Assembly (NCBI GenBank): GCA_947034885.2
Contig: OX344751.2
Coordinates: 2,728,001 to 2,792,000, forward strand
Origin: Thuidium tamariscinum
Lineage: Eukaryota; Streptophyta; Bryopsida; Hypnales; Thuidiaceae
DNA length: 64,000 bases
Direction: 5' to 3'
Made by a program: the position numbers and the translations under genes. The first letter of the stretch is position 1. The number at the start of each line of letters is the position of its first letter. Shown here piece after piece: positions 12,440-24,751 of the stretch. Under the pieces are notes generated by a model that did not search any database, was not told the DNA's origin, and saw nothing but the letters and a program-made list of their open reading frames with translations.

Positions 12440-12760
12440 AATTGTTGAAACGTTCTAAACGATTCCAAAACCAATCCAAAACCATTCTAAAAAGATTCCA
12501 AAAACATTTCAAGAATTTTCGTAAACATTTCAAGAACATTCCAAAATCATTCTAAAAAGATTCCAAAAACATATCAAGAACATTCCAAAATCATTCCAAA
12601 AAAATTCCAAAAACATTTCAAAAACTTTCCATAAACATTTCAACAACATTCTAAAAACATTTCAAAAACTTTTCGTGAACATTTCAAAAACATTCCAAAA
12701 ACAGCCCAAAAACACTCCAGAAATAGCCCCAAAACAGTCCACAAACACTCCAAAAACAGT
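12440..12760. repeat. Degenerate short tandem repeat within the CACTA element
   Basis: Units of ~12-24 bp such as ATTCCAAAAACATTTCAAGA and CATTCTAAAAAGATTCC repeat with variation for ~300 bp, ending in the right subterminal region. No coding potential. Confidence 0.75.
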
Positions 12761-12980
12761 CAACAAAAATGTGTTGATTTGGTTGTTGCACTATTCAAAT
12801 GAACAAAAATTTGTTAAACCATTTTGTTCACTAGTGCTCAAATCAACAAAAATTTGTTAGCCATTTTGTTAACTCGTGTCCAAATCAACAAAAAATTGTA
12901 AAAACGGTCAATGCAGTACCCAAATCAACAAGTTTTTGTTGATTTTTTGTTGATTTGGACGTAATTTTCTACTAGTGCAA

Positions 12981-15314
12981 ATAGAAACAACACCATAAAT
13001 CCTAGGTTTTGTATACTAACCAAACAAATTTCATGATAATATTTCCTATTATAAAAATTGTGATGAGAACATCTCACCATCATTACTCGCGTTGTTGGAT
13101 ACCATTGCCACTGCTCAAATTTTGTTATAGAAACAATACTCCAATTCGATTCACCACTTCATGCACTCCACGTCTTGGTAGAACCACTTGTTTATATACA
13201 TCCTAACCCTATAAATTGGTCTCCCTATGATGTGGATTGAAAAGCATCTAGATTTCACTATTTCAAAAGCATCTGGGCAAACTATTTATTGAGCACCTTT
13301 CAGGCTTCTAAACGTACACACTAGGTTCAACATGAAGGGGCAAACTACGTAATTAAGGTGAAAGAGATGTTTATCTCTTGAAGCACCTTGGACCACCAAA
13401 AATCCCAATTCAAAACCCTCTTTGATAGGTGAAATCTTTATTGAGCAAGCCTCTATATGACGCAACAATATTAATATAGATTACCATGAGAAAACGCATG
13501 ACCCGATCTGTGAAACTGTCAACGTACAAATACAAACTTCTCTGATGAACGTAAAACTATATACACAAGGCAATCACTAACGAGGCAAATTAATCTAAAC
13601 AACATTATGTTTTCCTAGCATTGCTACGAGATTATTTGTAGCTCTACAACCAAAAGGTGTGTAAAATAACCTCTTCTTTGAACCCTCCTTTAAAGTAGTC
13701 TGACTAAAACAATCTAACTACAATTCAGTTACAACCTCAGGCACATATTTGACAAAAAAATGTTGACCAAATTTTGTTAGTATAAAATGAATTAATAATC
13801 AATAAAAACTAAATACAGGCTATAGAGAGGGATTCCATTGGCATTTCAAGGGTTAACCCCTGAGCGCCTAAAGGGCCAGAATGTGGCCTCTCTAAATTTG
13901 GTTTTTGGCAACTATTGTTCAGAGGATGGATGTAAGGCTAGATAAAATTTATAGTGAGGGATGTGATACTAGATTGATGTTGGTGAGTGGTGGATCTAAC
14001 TTTAAGGTGATATACATCATATTGAAAGGATTTTTTCATGTGAATTGTCTACAATTTTGTAATTTTGATGAAGGCCAACTCTACCCAATGTCACTTTGCA
14101 AACTTAGTTGTATGCCCCACATATTCAAGTGTAAAGCAATTAGACACCCTAGTGCTAGAAAATTTTGAAATTTGGCTGGCCATGACATACCACCTATCCC
14201 TATTTCACTCAAAATTCAGGACAAGATTCTACATGCACAAATTCCTACAAATTTCCAAACTTCTTGACCCACCTCAATTTTGGTGCACAATTCATTTTCA
14301 ACTTAGGTTTGACCTATATAATCTTTTGAATCATATAGTGAAACCTTGTACAATTTTTTACAAAACCTACCCAAGCTAATATTTTCCAATCTTCAAAGGT
14401 CACTTCTAGCCAATGTTATTTAAGAAGGCTTGGTGGCAGTTTGTTTGAAATACCTCCATTTCAAGAGGTGCACTCTGGCACTCAGGGGTGAAGGATTAAT
14501 AAAGAAGGTCCAGGATGTCCAACCATATTGAGAAAAAGCCACGATATTTGCACTTTGGAAAGTTAAAAATGTAACTTATTTCCTGCATCGCTACTAATCA
14601 TGAGGTATTTTTCGTTCACTGCATCGTTTGAATTCAAAATCCTTTTTTGTCTTTCTGCAATACAGCAAATGGATGCAAACAATATTGTCCAATGGGTTTT
14701 TGTAAAAAGGTCATGTTAGCCCAAAAAGTGTTGTAACCAAACAAATGAAACAAAATAAATGCATACAGATTGCATTAAAAACAGCTTCAACATCGTAAGG
14801 GGAAGATACAGTGAAAATGAACTTTCAGGGTAATGAGAACTTGTAACAAAAAATAGTAAAAAATATCCAAGACAAGCAAAGATGTGCTGAGATATTTGAC
14901 AAGTCACTATGGAAAATAGGAGTAGCAGCCTCCAAGAGAGAACAAAACAAAATCCCAACCTTTGGGATCCTCAACAATAATGCTGAAGGAAGTACTATTG
15001 TAGTTCATGCTTCTATACAATATTCATTCCTCTCCGAAACCAAACCACACTCAAGCACTAATGGACCATAACATCATAATCTTTCCCTTGCTCTAAACTG
15101 CCACCCCTCATTTCTCCCCTTGGCTTTCCTTTGATCATTCTTAATCATCTGCTTGCAATCATTGATCCTGTAAACCCAAAAACAACAACAAAATTAAACC
15201 AACCCTAGAATTCTACACCCAATACCCTCAAAAAAATCACAGCATAACAAACATAAACATCAAAAGTTGAATAAAATAATTTAACCATTCAAAACAACAA
15301 TTGTTATACTTTGA
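12981..15314. other. Intergenic sequence without recognisable genes
   Basis: Short ORFs (13009-13206 +, 13286-13468 -, 13905-14379 +, 14716-14958 -) show no motif or homologous pattern I can name. The last is hydrophobic only because the DNA is AT-rich. 15000-15314 lies downstream of the minus-strand gene relic at 15315-16265 and could hold its 3' untranslated region. Confidence 0.5.
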
Positions 15315-16265
15315 TCAGTTGAGTGCTCCCCAAAACTCCTCACTGAAAAGAATCAAATCTCGTACATCAAAAGAAAAATCAATAGCCAATACTCCTTGAG
15401 GAATTCTTCCAATATCAGAAACCAAAATAGAAGGTAGTAGTAACAGTGCACCAATAACCACCCCACTCCTATCTACTGAGATAGTTTGAATCATCCTTGT
15501 ACAAATATTAAGTCCACCCACCACATGGCTTGGATACACAGATGGTAGATGTCTCCACCTCTTAATCACAATTGTCTTTGCAAGAACATCCACAACAAAC
15601 AATAGAACAACTCGTATCAAACCTCCACTCTTAGTAATCCAGAAATGGGCATCATTTCGCAAAGCAGATAGGGTCTCTGAAACTCCAACTTCAAAAACAA
15701 TAGAAGGCCAATCCTTTTCCAGATCTCGACTTAGTGGAACAAGAGCCACATCAGGTTCCTTCAAACGCCCTCCACTTTCACAACAAAAAGACCCTATGTT
15801 ACGAAGTACTTGGTGGTCACCACAACAGTTATGCACCTTTTCAAGTAAATCTTGAGCAAATGCATTGCCACACCACTCATGAGCCTTATCCACCTACTAT
15901 AAGAAACTCATGTTTTAGATGTCGGATTTTAAATGACATCTAAAACATGAGTTTCTTATAGTGACCATAATCTTCACAATTAACAATCCCAACTCAGAGT
16001 CATAAAGGAAGCGCATTGATGGTAAGTGACGGCGAGATCTGTCAATCTTCTCCAAGTCCTCCTTAGACATGCCAAAAAATGCTAAATAATGTGTTGCCAT
16101 TACAGTTGTCTCAGCTACCATCCACTCATAATGCTCCAAAATAACATTCTTCCACTTTTGGACTGAAATAAATGGACTTGGGGGAACAAATATCGAGTAG
16201 TCCTCCATAATAGTCTTGCAGGCATCCCAATCCACTATCTGCTGCTGGGTGATTGCAAAAAACAC
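15315..16265 (-). pseudogene. Gene with PD-(D/E)XK-nuclease-like motif, split by a MITE
   Basis: Two minus-strand open frames, 16265-15915 and 15893-15315, are parts of one reading frame. The second contains GGRLKEPDVALVP and, about 20 residues after the Asp, IVFEVGVSET; acidic residue, spacer and ExG inside a hydrophobic strand recall the core of PD-(D/E)XK-fold proteins such as Uma2-type domains, though the catalytic Lys is not clear. The first has WDACKTIMEDY, WMVAETTVMATHY and SRRHLPSMRFLYD. A 69-bp CACTA mini-element plus its 3-bp duplication (72 bp, a whole number of codons) interrupts the frame and adds stops. Without the insert the frame is continuous, so this is a recently broken gene, unless the insert is spliced out. 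No ATG is visible upstream; an earlier exon is likely. Confidence 0.5.
15895..15963. mobile_element. 69-bp CACTA-type mini-hairpin element
   Basis: Left end TACTATAAGAAACTCATG, right end (minus strand) CACTATAAGAAACTCATG. The arms are ~29 bp and the loop 11 bp. The target duplication ACC is at 15892-15894 and 15964-15966. This is almost nothing but terminal repeats, and the arms are practically identical, pointing to a recent insertion into the host gene around it. Confidence 0.85.
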
Positions 16266-17159
16266 TTGTCCTATTTTTTGTCCCTTTGACCTCCAATAGG
16301 TAGTTTTTTGCTCATAACTTTTGCATAGTTTTCCCTATAAACTTGAAATTTGGAATGAAAGTGCATACAAAAGTTTTATATGTTGTGTAATTTTTTCAAT
16401 TTTCTTAAAATTAGTTTACTATTTTTAAACTGCCCCCAATTGGCTGTCTACCTTGGCCATTTTGGGGGGTTTTAGTCCTATTTTTGACCCAAAAATGCAA
16501 ATTTTGAGCTGAAAATTGGCATGCTTAGATATATATTATAGTTACACAATCCCTAAAAAGGATTTTTGAAAATATTAAACTGTCCAACTTCCACATGTCG
16601 TCAAAGTGGCTGACTTTGTGCAAGTGTAGAGAATAGAATTTATTTTTTCCAAAGATGAAATTTGTTGGAAAAAAAAGAACTTTACTTGAAGAAAAAAATG
16701 ATTTTTTATTTTCATTTTTTGAATTTTTTTACTATTTTTACCAAATTAGTGAAAAAAGAGCTATTTTCATTGTATTTTCTATTGTCTATAACATTTAGAG
16801 AAAAAATTTCTTAGGTCTGAATTTCAAGAGACATAATATTCACATTGCTCTTCAAATTATCCATATTTTTTTCAATTTAAAATTTTTTTATTTCAAAGGG
16901 TCAAAGGACTCACAGGACTCATTGGTTTTGAGCCATTTTGAGCCAAAACTGGTAAGTGTTTCTTGCAACGACCCTGCTACAAACAAGTCAAAACAAGTCA
17001 ACAAATCATAACAAGTAAAACAAATCAGAACAAGGAAGAACCAACAAAACAAATGAGAACAAATCAGAACAGGTGAAACAAATAAGCACAAATCATACGC
17101 AAAAAATTCAAGACCCACCCCTCGTGATTGATCCAAGACAGAGCATTCCCCATTGACTT
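16266..17159. other. AT-rich stretch with an isolated transposon-end motif
   Basis: No gene is seen. At 16959-16975 the sequence TTTCTTGCAACGACCCT matches, with one change, the terminal inverted repeat of the element at 25312-26047, so a solo end or remnant of that family may be here. 16980-17100 repeats AACAAGTCAAAACAAGT-like motifs. Confidence 0.5.
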
Positions 17160-17650
17160 CATTCACAGTGCTTGCCTACTCGTCCACCTGCCTGCTACAC
17201 AACCTCCTTTGAAGCCCGAGTGATGGTGCCTCCATCCATTGCTATCCCGCTCATCATTATTCCCCCTTATCGTAGGCTGATTGAAGTCCACCAAAATCAA
17301 TACAATACTGCAAAACGCCACAAGGCAATCGCAAACGTGAGGAGGGCGAGGTTCCCTATAACAATGCGACTGCAAGCTTCGCAAATCCAGCCTGGATACA
17401 GGTCACCTCTTCACGCGCATCTTACCACATTCGCCTCCACGACCCACTTGCATTAACGCCGGACCTAACTCGTGATGACCTCAGCAATGAGCGCCGGCAA
17501 GCCGATCGACAACGACAAGCAACACGACGAGCCCCGCAACAACATCGAGACCAACACCGGGGCAATGCACCTCTCGATGGGCTCGCCAAGCTTTGCCATC
17601 AAGAAGCGCTACGGGACAAACTTTATGACCGACCTAAAAGACCAGATGTG
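17160..17650 (+). other. GC-richer coding-like relic, product unknown
   Basis: Base composition rises and two plus-strand frames stay open together. One runs from about 17284 to 17650 without an ATG and is rich in Arg, Gln, Asp and Ala (a stretch like DDLSNERRQADRQRQ); the other starts at 17472 (MMTSAMSAGKPIDNDKQ) and runs into the 99-bp repeats. I do not recognise either. The tract may be a degenerate exon or a piece of a mobile element. Confidence 0.3.
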
Positions 17651-18012
17651 CACTGAGAAGGTCGGGTAGAGCATCTAGAAGTACGATGATGCAGCCGTTC
17701 CTAAATCCTAAACTACAAAATTCATGATCGACCAAAAAGACCAGACGTGCGTTGAGAAGGTCGAGTGGAGAATCTAGAAGCACGACAATGCAGCCGTCCT
17801 TAAATCCTAAAATGGAAAATTCATGACCAACGAAAAAGACCAGACGTGCGCTAAGAATGTTGGGTGGAGCATCTAGAAACACAATGATGCAGCCGTCTCT
17901 AAATCCTAAACTGCAAAATTCATGACCAACCAAAAAGGCCAGACATGCGCTGAGAATGTCGGGTGGAGCATCTAAAAGCACGATGATGCAGCTGTCCCTA
18001 AACCCTAAACTG
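17622..18012. repeat. Four tandem 99-bp (33-codon) repeats
   Basis: TTCATGACCRACC blocks start at 17622, 17721, 17820 and 17919, an exact 99-bp spacing, with ~80-90% similarity by eye. On the plus strand each unit carries KFMTDQKDQTC-like residues but the same in-frame stop (ATCTAG or ATCTAA). On the minus strand one frame stays open across all four units (18032-17634, 132 codons), giving repeats like LGFRDGCIIVLLDAPP. Which strand, if any, is or was coding is unclear. The last unit ends in CCCTAAACCCTAAAC, a short telomere-like match that is probably fortuitous. Confidence 0.8.
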
Positions 18013-18049
18013 CGGTGGATGTACAATAACAAGTATACAATGGGAAAGT

Positions 18050-20374
18050 AGAGTGGTACAAAAGTGCCAAGGAATAAGCCACTTACATTTTAGTGCTGGT
18101 GTTAACTCCTGAATGCTAGTCCCGACTCCAACTTCATCTTCTGTTCTTAGTAGCAAAGGGGAGAGCGTCTTCATCTCTCAACAGCGGAGTGGCGAGCATC
18201 TTCAGTTCTCAACAGCAAAGGGGCAAGCATCAAATGAAAAACAATGACGCATAGGCGAGCAAGTGAGCGACAAAAGAAATCAAAGCCAAAGCTCTGTCCA
18301 CCTACCCCTAACTTCCAAAACTTGATCCGGGCCCTATAAACCTACATCTCCTTGATCTTCGTCGCTTTGAACTAGCAACAACAACAACAGCTTTCTCTCT
18401 GCAATCGAAGATTCCGCTTCCTATCTATGACAGCAACTCCATTGCTAACCTCGCCACTTCGTGTTCTTCCAACATGGCCATCATCAATCAAAGGTGAAAA
18501 AGCGGACGAGTGATGGACGTGACCCGAATGTGATTTTCAGGGCCGTAGCTGCCCAAAACAATAAAATACCTACTATTGATTAGTGCAAATTTAGGGCTCT
18601 AGTGAGAGTATTGATGTAAGAAAAAAGCAGTGCTTTATCAATGTTGTATGAGTTTGTTGATTGTTGTGGTGCTATTTTATTGAGCTATTGATTGTAATTA
18701 TGTCATTTGACAAATGGTTGTTGATGCTCATTTAAAAAAAATAGAGGTAGGGTTTAGATAATAGGTTTGGTTGTTCATTCAAATGCAATAATACCAAGAT
18801 ATTTTTAGTTTTGAATTCACTTATTAGGTTGATTATTGCTTTTTTTAGTATATTGATGGATTTCTTTTAGTATATTGATGACTTATTTTTATATGAATTT
18901 TGTTTATATTTTTGCAAACATTGAAGTTTGGCATCACACTTATGGTCAAACACCTAAGTGACAAAGGAAAATCTAAATTCAAATTCATGTGGTCTTCAAC
19001 ATTACTGAAGGCAAAAGTGGACCTCCATCGTAACGACCTCTTCATGAACTATACTATAGAGGATACAATGTTGATAAATGAGATGGATCAAATGCCCTAG
19101 CACGGAGCTTGAGAGAAGGACACATACTTCTACCAATTCATTATCAATGGACAAAAGCACAACTGATGAAGGAGATATAACACTAGACTATACTACATTT
19201 ACTGGTGAGTTTTCATTCTATAATATTTATATACCATCTTTATTTTATATAGAGAATAATTGTACAAATGAATTAGTTCTTGGTTTTTCGAAAGTGTGTT
19301 CATTTACTCCATTACGGCATGTCGTGCAACGAGACGGCATATTGTGGCAAAGGGAGAAGATAAGAGGATTTTCAAGACGCCCTTGAGCCAATGAAAAAGT
19401 CCGCTCCTCTAATGACTACAACTCCAAATCTTGATGAGCTAACAGTTGTCTTATTGCAAAACCAAGATGTCGTGGTGATAATGCCCCGTAAATTTGCTTG
19501 GCACATTAAACCTAGTAAGTAAATTTTTCTATTTATAAATTTTTGGTTTTCTTGATACTTGTTATGTTTCATAAATCTAACAGTGCATCATTTGAATTTA
19601 CAACAACAAGGAAGTGATGGTAGAGGATGAAGTGAAGAAGAGATAAAGACTCATTTTGAGCTCAGAGAACCCCTTTGATCTTCTTATCTATATAGAGCAA
19701 CTAGCATTAGCATTTGCAAAGTTTGGTACTTTTAAATTCAAACAATGTAAACCTTCATACACTCTAAATGTCTTAAGTATAGTTCATAGATGGATCAACA
19801 TTCGAGGGTAGAGAGACTTCAAATTCTTCTAGTGATAAATTTTTTGCAATAGAGTGACGTATTTCATGAATCAAACCAATATGACTGAATTTTTGTGTTT
19901 TATGGCTATATGTTGTGTGATTCATTTTTGTCCATAATCTTCTATTTCACATTTTATTATTTGACCAAATATCAATCGTGATGTCTTCGAGTCAAAAGAA
20001 GGATTATAATAATTAAAATTCACCATTTGCACATTGCAATGTTTCAACTTTAAAAAATAGATTCAAGAATGATAATGTATTAGCATGTAGCAAAGTGTAT
20101 GACAAAAAGAAATAGGGTGTAGAACACTCACCCCCTTTCATGGAATACAATTTTTATTTCATTTCCTATTTTATAAGTGAAGAATCCTTCTCTATTTGAG
20201 AATAAGATTTATTGTAAGATGCTGTAAGATATTCAATTAGCTATGATCCCATCAACAAATTGGGCCCCATATTTTTCTCGGTTTCGTCTGTTTAGTGAAA
20301 AGGTTCATATTGGCCTTTTCAAACTTATAATTTGTATATTAGTTAACTATACTAAGGGTGAATTTCAACGTACA
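18050..20374. other. Intergenic sequence without recognisable genes
   Basis: 18110-18250 holds a weak repeat of AGCAAAGGGG...CATCTTCA blocks. Small ORFs at 18900-19386 (+) show no known motif. The remainder to 20374 is AT-rich and featureless to me. Confidence 0.5.
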
Positions 20375-20812
20375 TTGTCTTCATGAAAAAAAATGGGGAG
20401 TCAAATCCCTAAAACCTTGTACTACATCTGCATCCAAAAAAATGGGAACCCAAAGAAATATTCACCTCTTGGAATATCTTTCAAAAAAAATGGGGAGTGA
20501 AATAAATATAGACCTCCTATAATGTCTTCATGAAAAAAAAATTGGGAGTGAAATATATATTTACATCCTTCCATGCTTCCATCCCAAAAAACAGGGATTG
20601 AAATAGACATTCACCTTGTAGAATATCTCCATCCAAAAAAATGGGTAATAAAAAAAATATTCAACTTGTGAAATGTCTTTACTAAACAAAATGGTGATTG
20701 AAATCAATATTGACCTCCTACAATGTCTGTGCCAAAAAAATGGGGAATGAAATAAATATTCACCTCTTAAAATGTCCCCATCTAAAAAAATGGGGAGTGA
20801 ATTAAATATTTC
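20375..20812. repeat. ~50-bp tandem array, about nine copies
   Basis: A block AAAAAAATGGGGAGTGAAAT followed by AAATATTCACCTCC and AATGTCTTCAT recurs about every 50 bp. The ATGGGG motif appears near 20391, 20440, 20490, 20541, 20591, 20641, 20691, 20740 and 20790. Because 50 is not a multiple of three, the minus-strand ORFs here (20422-20610, 20561-20830) are artefacts of the array. Confidence 0.85.
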
Positions 20813-21151
20813 ATGTTTCTTGAAATACAATATGCTTCCAAGAAATAAAAGGTGAAGAAAGGAAACAAACGTATGACCCTAAAGCTACTCAATGTTATAC
20901 AAAGATAATTTTTTTTCATCCAAAATTTGGAAATACGAGCTATTTTTATGAACTCCAAATTTTTAGATAAGAATTTCTAAATCCTAAACCCTAACAATCC
21001 AAAAACAGTATATATTACTCAAAACCACGGTCATAGGTACATCCACGGTTACAGATCCTCATCCAGTTTTTTTAAGAAAAAAAGTTCTTGCTTACAAGCT
21101 CACAGGCTCACACGCTAGCAACCCTGTAGATAGGTATATCCTAAACTACTA

Positions 21152-21719
21152 CTACCTCTGTCCCGAAATGATCTTCATGTTTAACAAAATATTATGGATT
21201 AAGGCCAAAAATAACATTTTAAAGTCCCCTTTGGATTTGTAAACAAAGCTTGGTTCACTCTTAGTATCTTTGAAACTTTGAGTTTTAAAAACCTTTTCCA
21301 AAGTGTAATTTTAGAATATAGAAAAGTAGAATTTTGGAGGCATTTTCAAAAATTACCAGTAGGCACTTAAATTTTGAATTTGAGGTTGTTATTTTGTAGG
21401 TAATTAGTATGGGCCTAAGACCATGTGTGAACCTTTGTTCCACCTACCAAAGCTTCACCTCCTTCAAGTAGACAACACTCAAAGAGATGCAAAAAATACA
21501 AACGAAAAGTGTTGATTAACCCCTTTAGTCATTTCTTTTGTCTTTTGATTGATGATTTTATGAATGGAAGGGAAATTAATGCTTAAAGTTGTTTTGCTAG
21601 TCTTTGACAAGAATTAAAATCCAAATTTGACAAATTTTCATATCACAAAAGGCAACAAGAAGATCATTTTGGGACAAAAAATCAAGGCCAACAAGAAGAT
21701 CATTTTGGGATGAAGGGAG
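21152..21719. mobile_element. Stowaway-type (Tc1/mariner) MITE
   Basis: Left end CTACCTCTGTCCCGAAATGA, right end (minus strand) CTCCCTTCATCCCAAAATGA. Both are flanked by TA (21150-21151, 21720-21721). The CTCCCTCCGTCCC-like terminus and TA duplication are classic for Stowaway elements. At 568 bp it is long for a MITE. Near the right end a 39-bp block (GCCAACAAGAAGATCATTTT...) is duplicated in tandem. Confidence 0.85.
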
Positions 21720-21721
21720 TA

Positions 21722-24279
21722 TGTTTTTTTTCACTTATCCTTACTATTATTCATCTTAATATATATGTGAGATGCTAAACCCTTCCTCTTATTGGAAAAT
21801 TGGTGAAATTTTGGATTGCCCTTACATGAACACTTAGAATGTTATTATGGGTTCATGGTATTTCGGCATCACTAGAACTACATTTCTATGCATAATTTCA
21901 ATGAAAAGGTATTAAAGGCGAAACTTATAAGCAATATATCCTATTAGCAAATGAAAACTTGTATGCAAATTAGAACTAAGTGAAGGGTCCTAAACATTAG
22001 ATTGTACGTTTTAGAATTTTATATAGGAAAAAAAGATGATTTTGAAAATAATATTTTATCAATCAAAAAATTTCTACTCGATGCATGTATTTGGCAAAAT
22101 AAGGGAAAACACCCTCCTTGAATAGGTACCACTACAATACAAATGTGATTCTAGTGCAAAATCATGACCCAATATATTGTATATACATATTGTAGCATTT
22201 TCAAAACTTCCCCTAAGCAATCCATCTACACAACACAAAACTCAATTTCTTGAGTTTAAATATTGCAATGACTACTTTTTTTTTATTCCATTGTTTCAAA
22301 ACAAGGCAAATTTCAAACACTCTTTACAAAATACCACAACCTATAGCCAATCAAGTGAATCACTCATAGTCATTGCAACCAAAGTAGGTGGAACAACATT
22401 TGTTTCACCCTTTGTGAGCAACTAATTACCTATTTATTGTAAGTAATCTAACACAACTAGATTTTTTGTTTGAATTGATATAATTTCACTATTATGTACT
22501 TAGGCGCTGGTCCACTATGCCTTCCAAGAAATGGATCTTGTTTTATACTGAAGTTACTCAAGGTAGTAAAAATAGCTCAAAACATGGATCTATAATGTGT
22601 GTTACATGGTTTTTAGCCAATCAACTAGGTTACCATGATTTTTGATGTAAGATGGTTTAGACTTAAGCTAGTTGCACCAACTTGTAGAGAATTATTTTTC
22701 CTTTCCAAAAATGTACAAATCAACTCAATTTGACCTTCCAAGTGAAAGTTATAGGCAAATGAAGTTTCATCCTAGAAAGGGCTAACAAAATTTCATCCAC
22801 AATTTCTAAGAGTTCTATATTTTGATTTTATTCAAAAAATTTAGGACAAGTCATATATAGACACTTCTACTGATATCCTAAATTTTGTTCTCATCCAAAA
22901 CTAATCTAATACTTCATCTTTCTCTATCTTCTTCAATTTTAAGTCTTCATTTGAATGAGCTACACTCATGGGTTCTAATATACTAGTTCTACAAGATTGT
23001 GGTATTAACTTCCCCTTTCTAATCTATCTTATAAATTCTTAATTAAGCTTATTCAATTCTTATGATTTAGTCTAAATATGGTCAATTTTCTATTTTTAGA
23101 AATTTTCTATTTTATTCCTCTAGGTCTTAATTTTAATTTTTTAAATTAATATTAAACTTGCTAATTACACTTCTTTAGTACAAGTTATGGACAAATGAAG
23201 TTTGACCACTTAATCATTTTTTCAAACTTCAGCTATGTTTTTCTCCTAATTAAAAATTCAAATTTAAGTTCTTATTTCATTATATGGGTGATGGGTCTAA
23301 ATTTTAGCCTTTCTTAGATTCACTCAAATTGTCATAAAGTTTTGACTTTGATCTAATTCTCATCTGAACTACATTCGAAACTTCATCCACTCTTAACTTT
23401 CTCAAATTGAGTTCAAATTCTAAGTTTAAGATGTTTTCGGAAAGATCTAAACTACATCTTTATTATTTTGAACCCAAAACTTGAGAAAATCTCTTCTATC
23501 TACTCTGAATTTAATTTGTAGTTCAAATGCTATGTTTTAAAAGACTATCCTTAAAAATCAATAATTCTTGGAGTTTTCAGTGACTTACCTTGTTATGGGA
23601 ATAATCTTGAATATTGTTGTAGACATCTTCAAATCCTTTTTTGTTTTTTATCTTACGATATTTTGTAGAATTTTGCTCATCACTTAAAAATAGTAGTTTA
23701 ATACAATTTTGGACCTTCACTACTTCTCTTTTCATTTCTCCTATTTCTTTACCTTCAAACTATTCTAACTACATTATTGTATTCAAAGGTTGACCTTAGA
23801 ATAATTGACTTCAATTTTTATTTAAGAAAATAATTAACCTTTGAACTCCTATATGTTATCTTAGTCAATTATTTTCTAATCCTCACTTTTAATGGTTCAA
23901 ATTATTTCTTTTGGAATTCCACCTAATCCAACTTCCTATCTTTTAAATATCTCTTAACTACTTATATAACAATTCAAATGTCCACTTTCTACTTTATTCT
24001 ACCATTCTATTTGAAAATTTTGAATTCTAATGTTTTCTATGATAGTTGAGAGAAAGAGCGGTGAATTAAAGGTTGCTACTTCCTCTCTTTAATTCTAGAT
24101 TTGCTTTCCACTTCTTCCAATCTTCCCTAATTTATTCCTTCTTCTCCTTTTGCTCCTAATTGTATCCTAACTTCTTGACAACACTTCAAAGTAGCAAACT
24201 ATAAGGGGAGAAAACGAGTATTTGTTAAGAAAATTCTCATTTTTCGGAGCTAGGGAGGGCCATGGTTCACATCAAGGCC
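21722..24279. other. AT-rich intergenic sequence
   Basis: No gene-like ORF beyond a short 82-codon frame at 22177-22425 without motifs. Much of 22640-24279 may be part of an older repeat that the LTR-like element at 24280 inserted into, because its right flank (30560-31060) is related to the interior of the element at 1284-4718. Confidence 0.45.
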
Positions 24280-24751
24280 TGGCTAGGACAAAGCCGCAAG
24301 GGGGCCTAGCACTCTATTGCCCGAGAAGGAGCCCCTTGACAAGAGTTTGTTGGGGGGGGGGGAGTTCCGCCCCAACAAGAGAGGGGTCTCTCAACCTTTA
24401 GCCAATCTTGGCCCAATTGGCTCCACAAAGAGCTCTGGACCTAGCCTTGGCTTAGATCCACTTTGGTCCCAGGAATTTGGTTGCCCTAGGTGGTTTTTTA
24501 GCTTCCCCCCAACTTTTCTAAATTTCAGATTTTTGAAACAATAGGAGGCTTTCAAATGGAAATTTCAACAAATAATTAATACAAAGGGTGAAAATAAAGA
24601 AGGATTTTAATATTTAAGCTTTAGGTGCTACATTCACTTTGCACTTCTAGTGTTTTGGGCACTAATTTAGGCAATACATACTTCTTTTGGGTGGAGGAAT
24701 TTAGAACCTATAAAGTCAAAGCTTCGTCATCTTTCCAAAACACTCTATATA

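Larger units (their letters stand above)
10118..12977. mobile_element. Non-autonomous CACTA (CMC/EnSpm-type) DNA transposon
   Basis: The ends are inverted: CACTAGTAGAAAAATCAG on the left and, on the minus strand at the right, CACTAGTAGAAAATTACG. The 3-bp target duplication CAA sits at 10115-10117 and 12978-12980. Subterminal repeats around GTTGATTTGGAC/ATTCAACAAAAACTTG fill 10140-10320 and 12770-12960 in both orientations, as in CACTA elements, where they bind transposase. No transposase gene is present, so movement would depend on another copy. It carries a foldback (10605-10979), a tRNA-like hairpin (10483-10527) and an ATTCCAAAAACATTTCA minisatellite (12440-12760). Confidence 0.9.

Noticed and set aside
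14716-14958. 80-codon hydrophobic ORF resembling a small membrane protein
   Set aside because: AT-driven composition, no exon or promoter context.
17995-18012. CCCTAAACCCTAAAC telomere-like match
   Set aside because: Under three units, placed at the end of a 99-bp repeat; not evidence of an interstitial telomere.
20422-20830. FHSPFFxxxD repeat 'proteins' on the minus strand
   Set aside because: The ~50-bp array is not a codon multiple, frames change between units, and no other gene-like signal is present.
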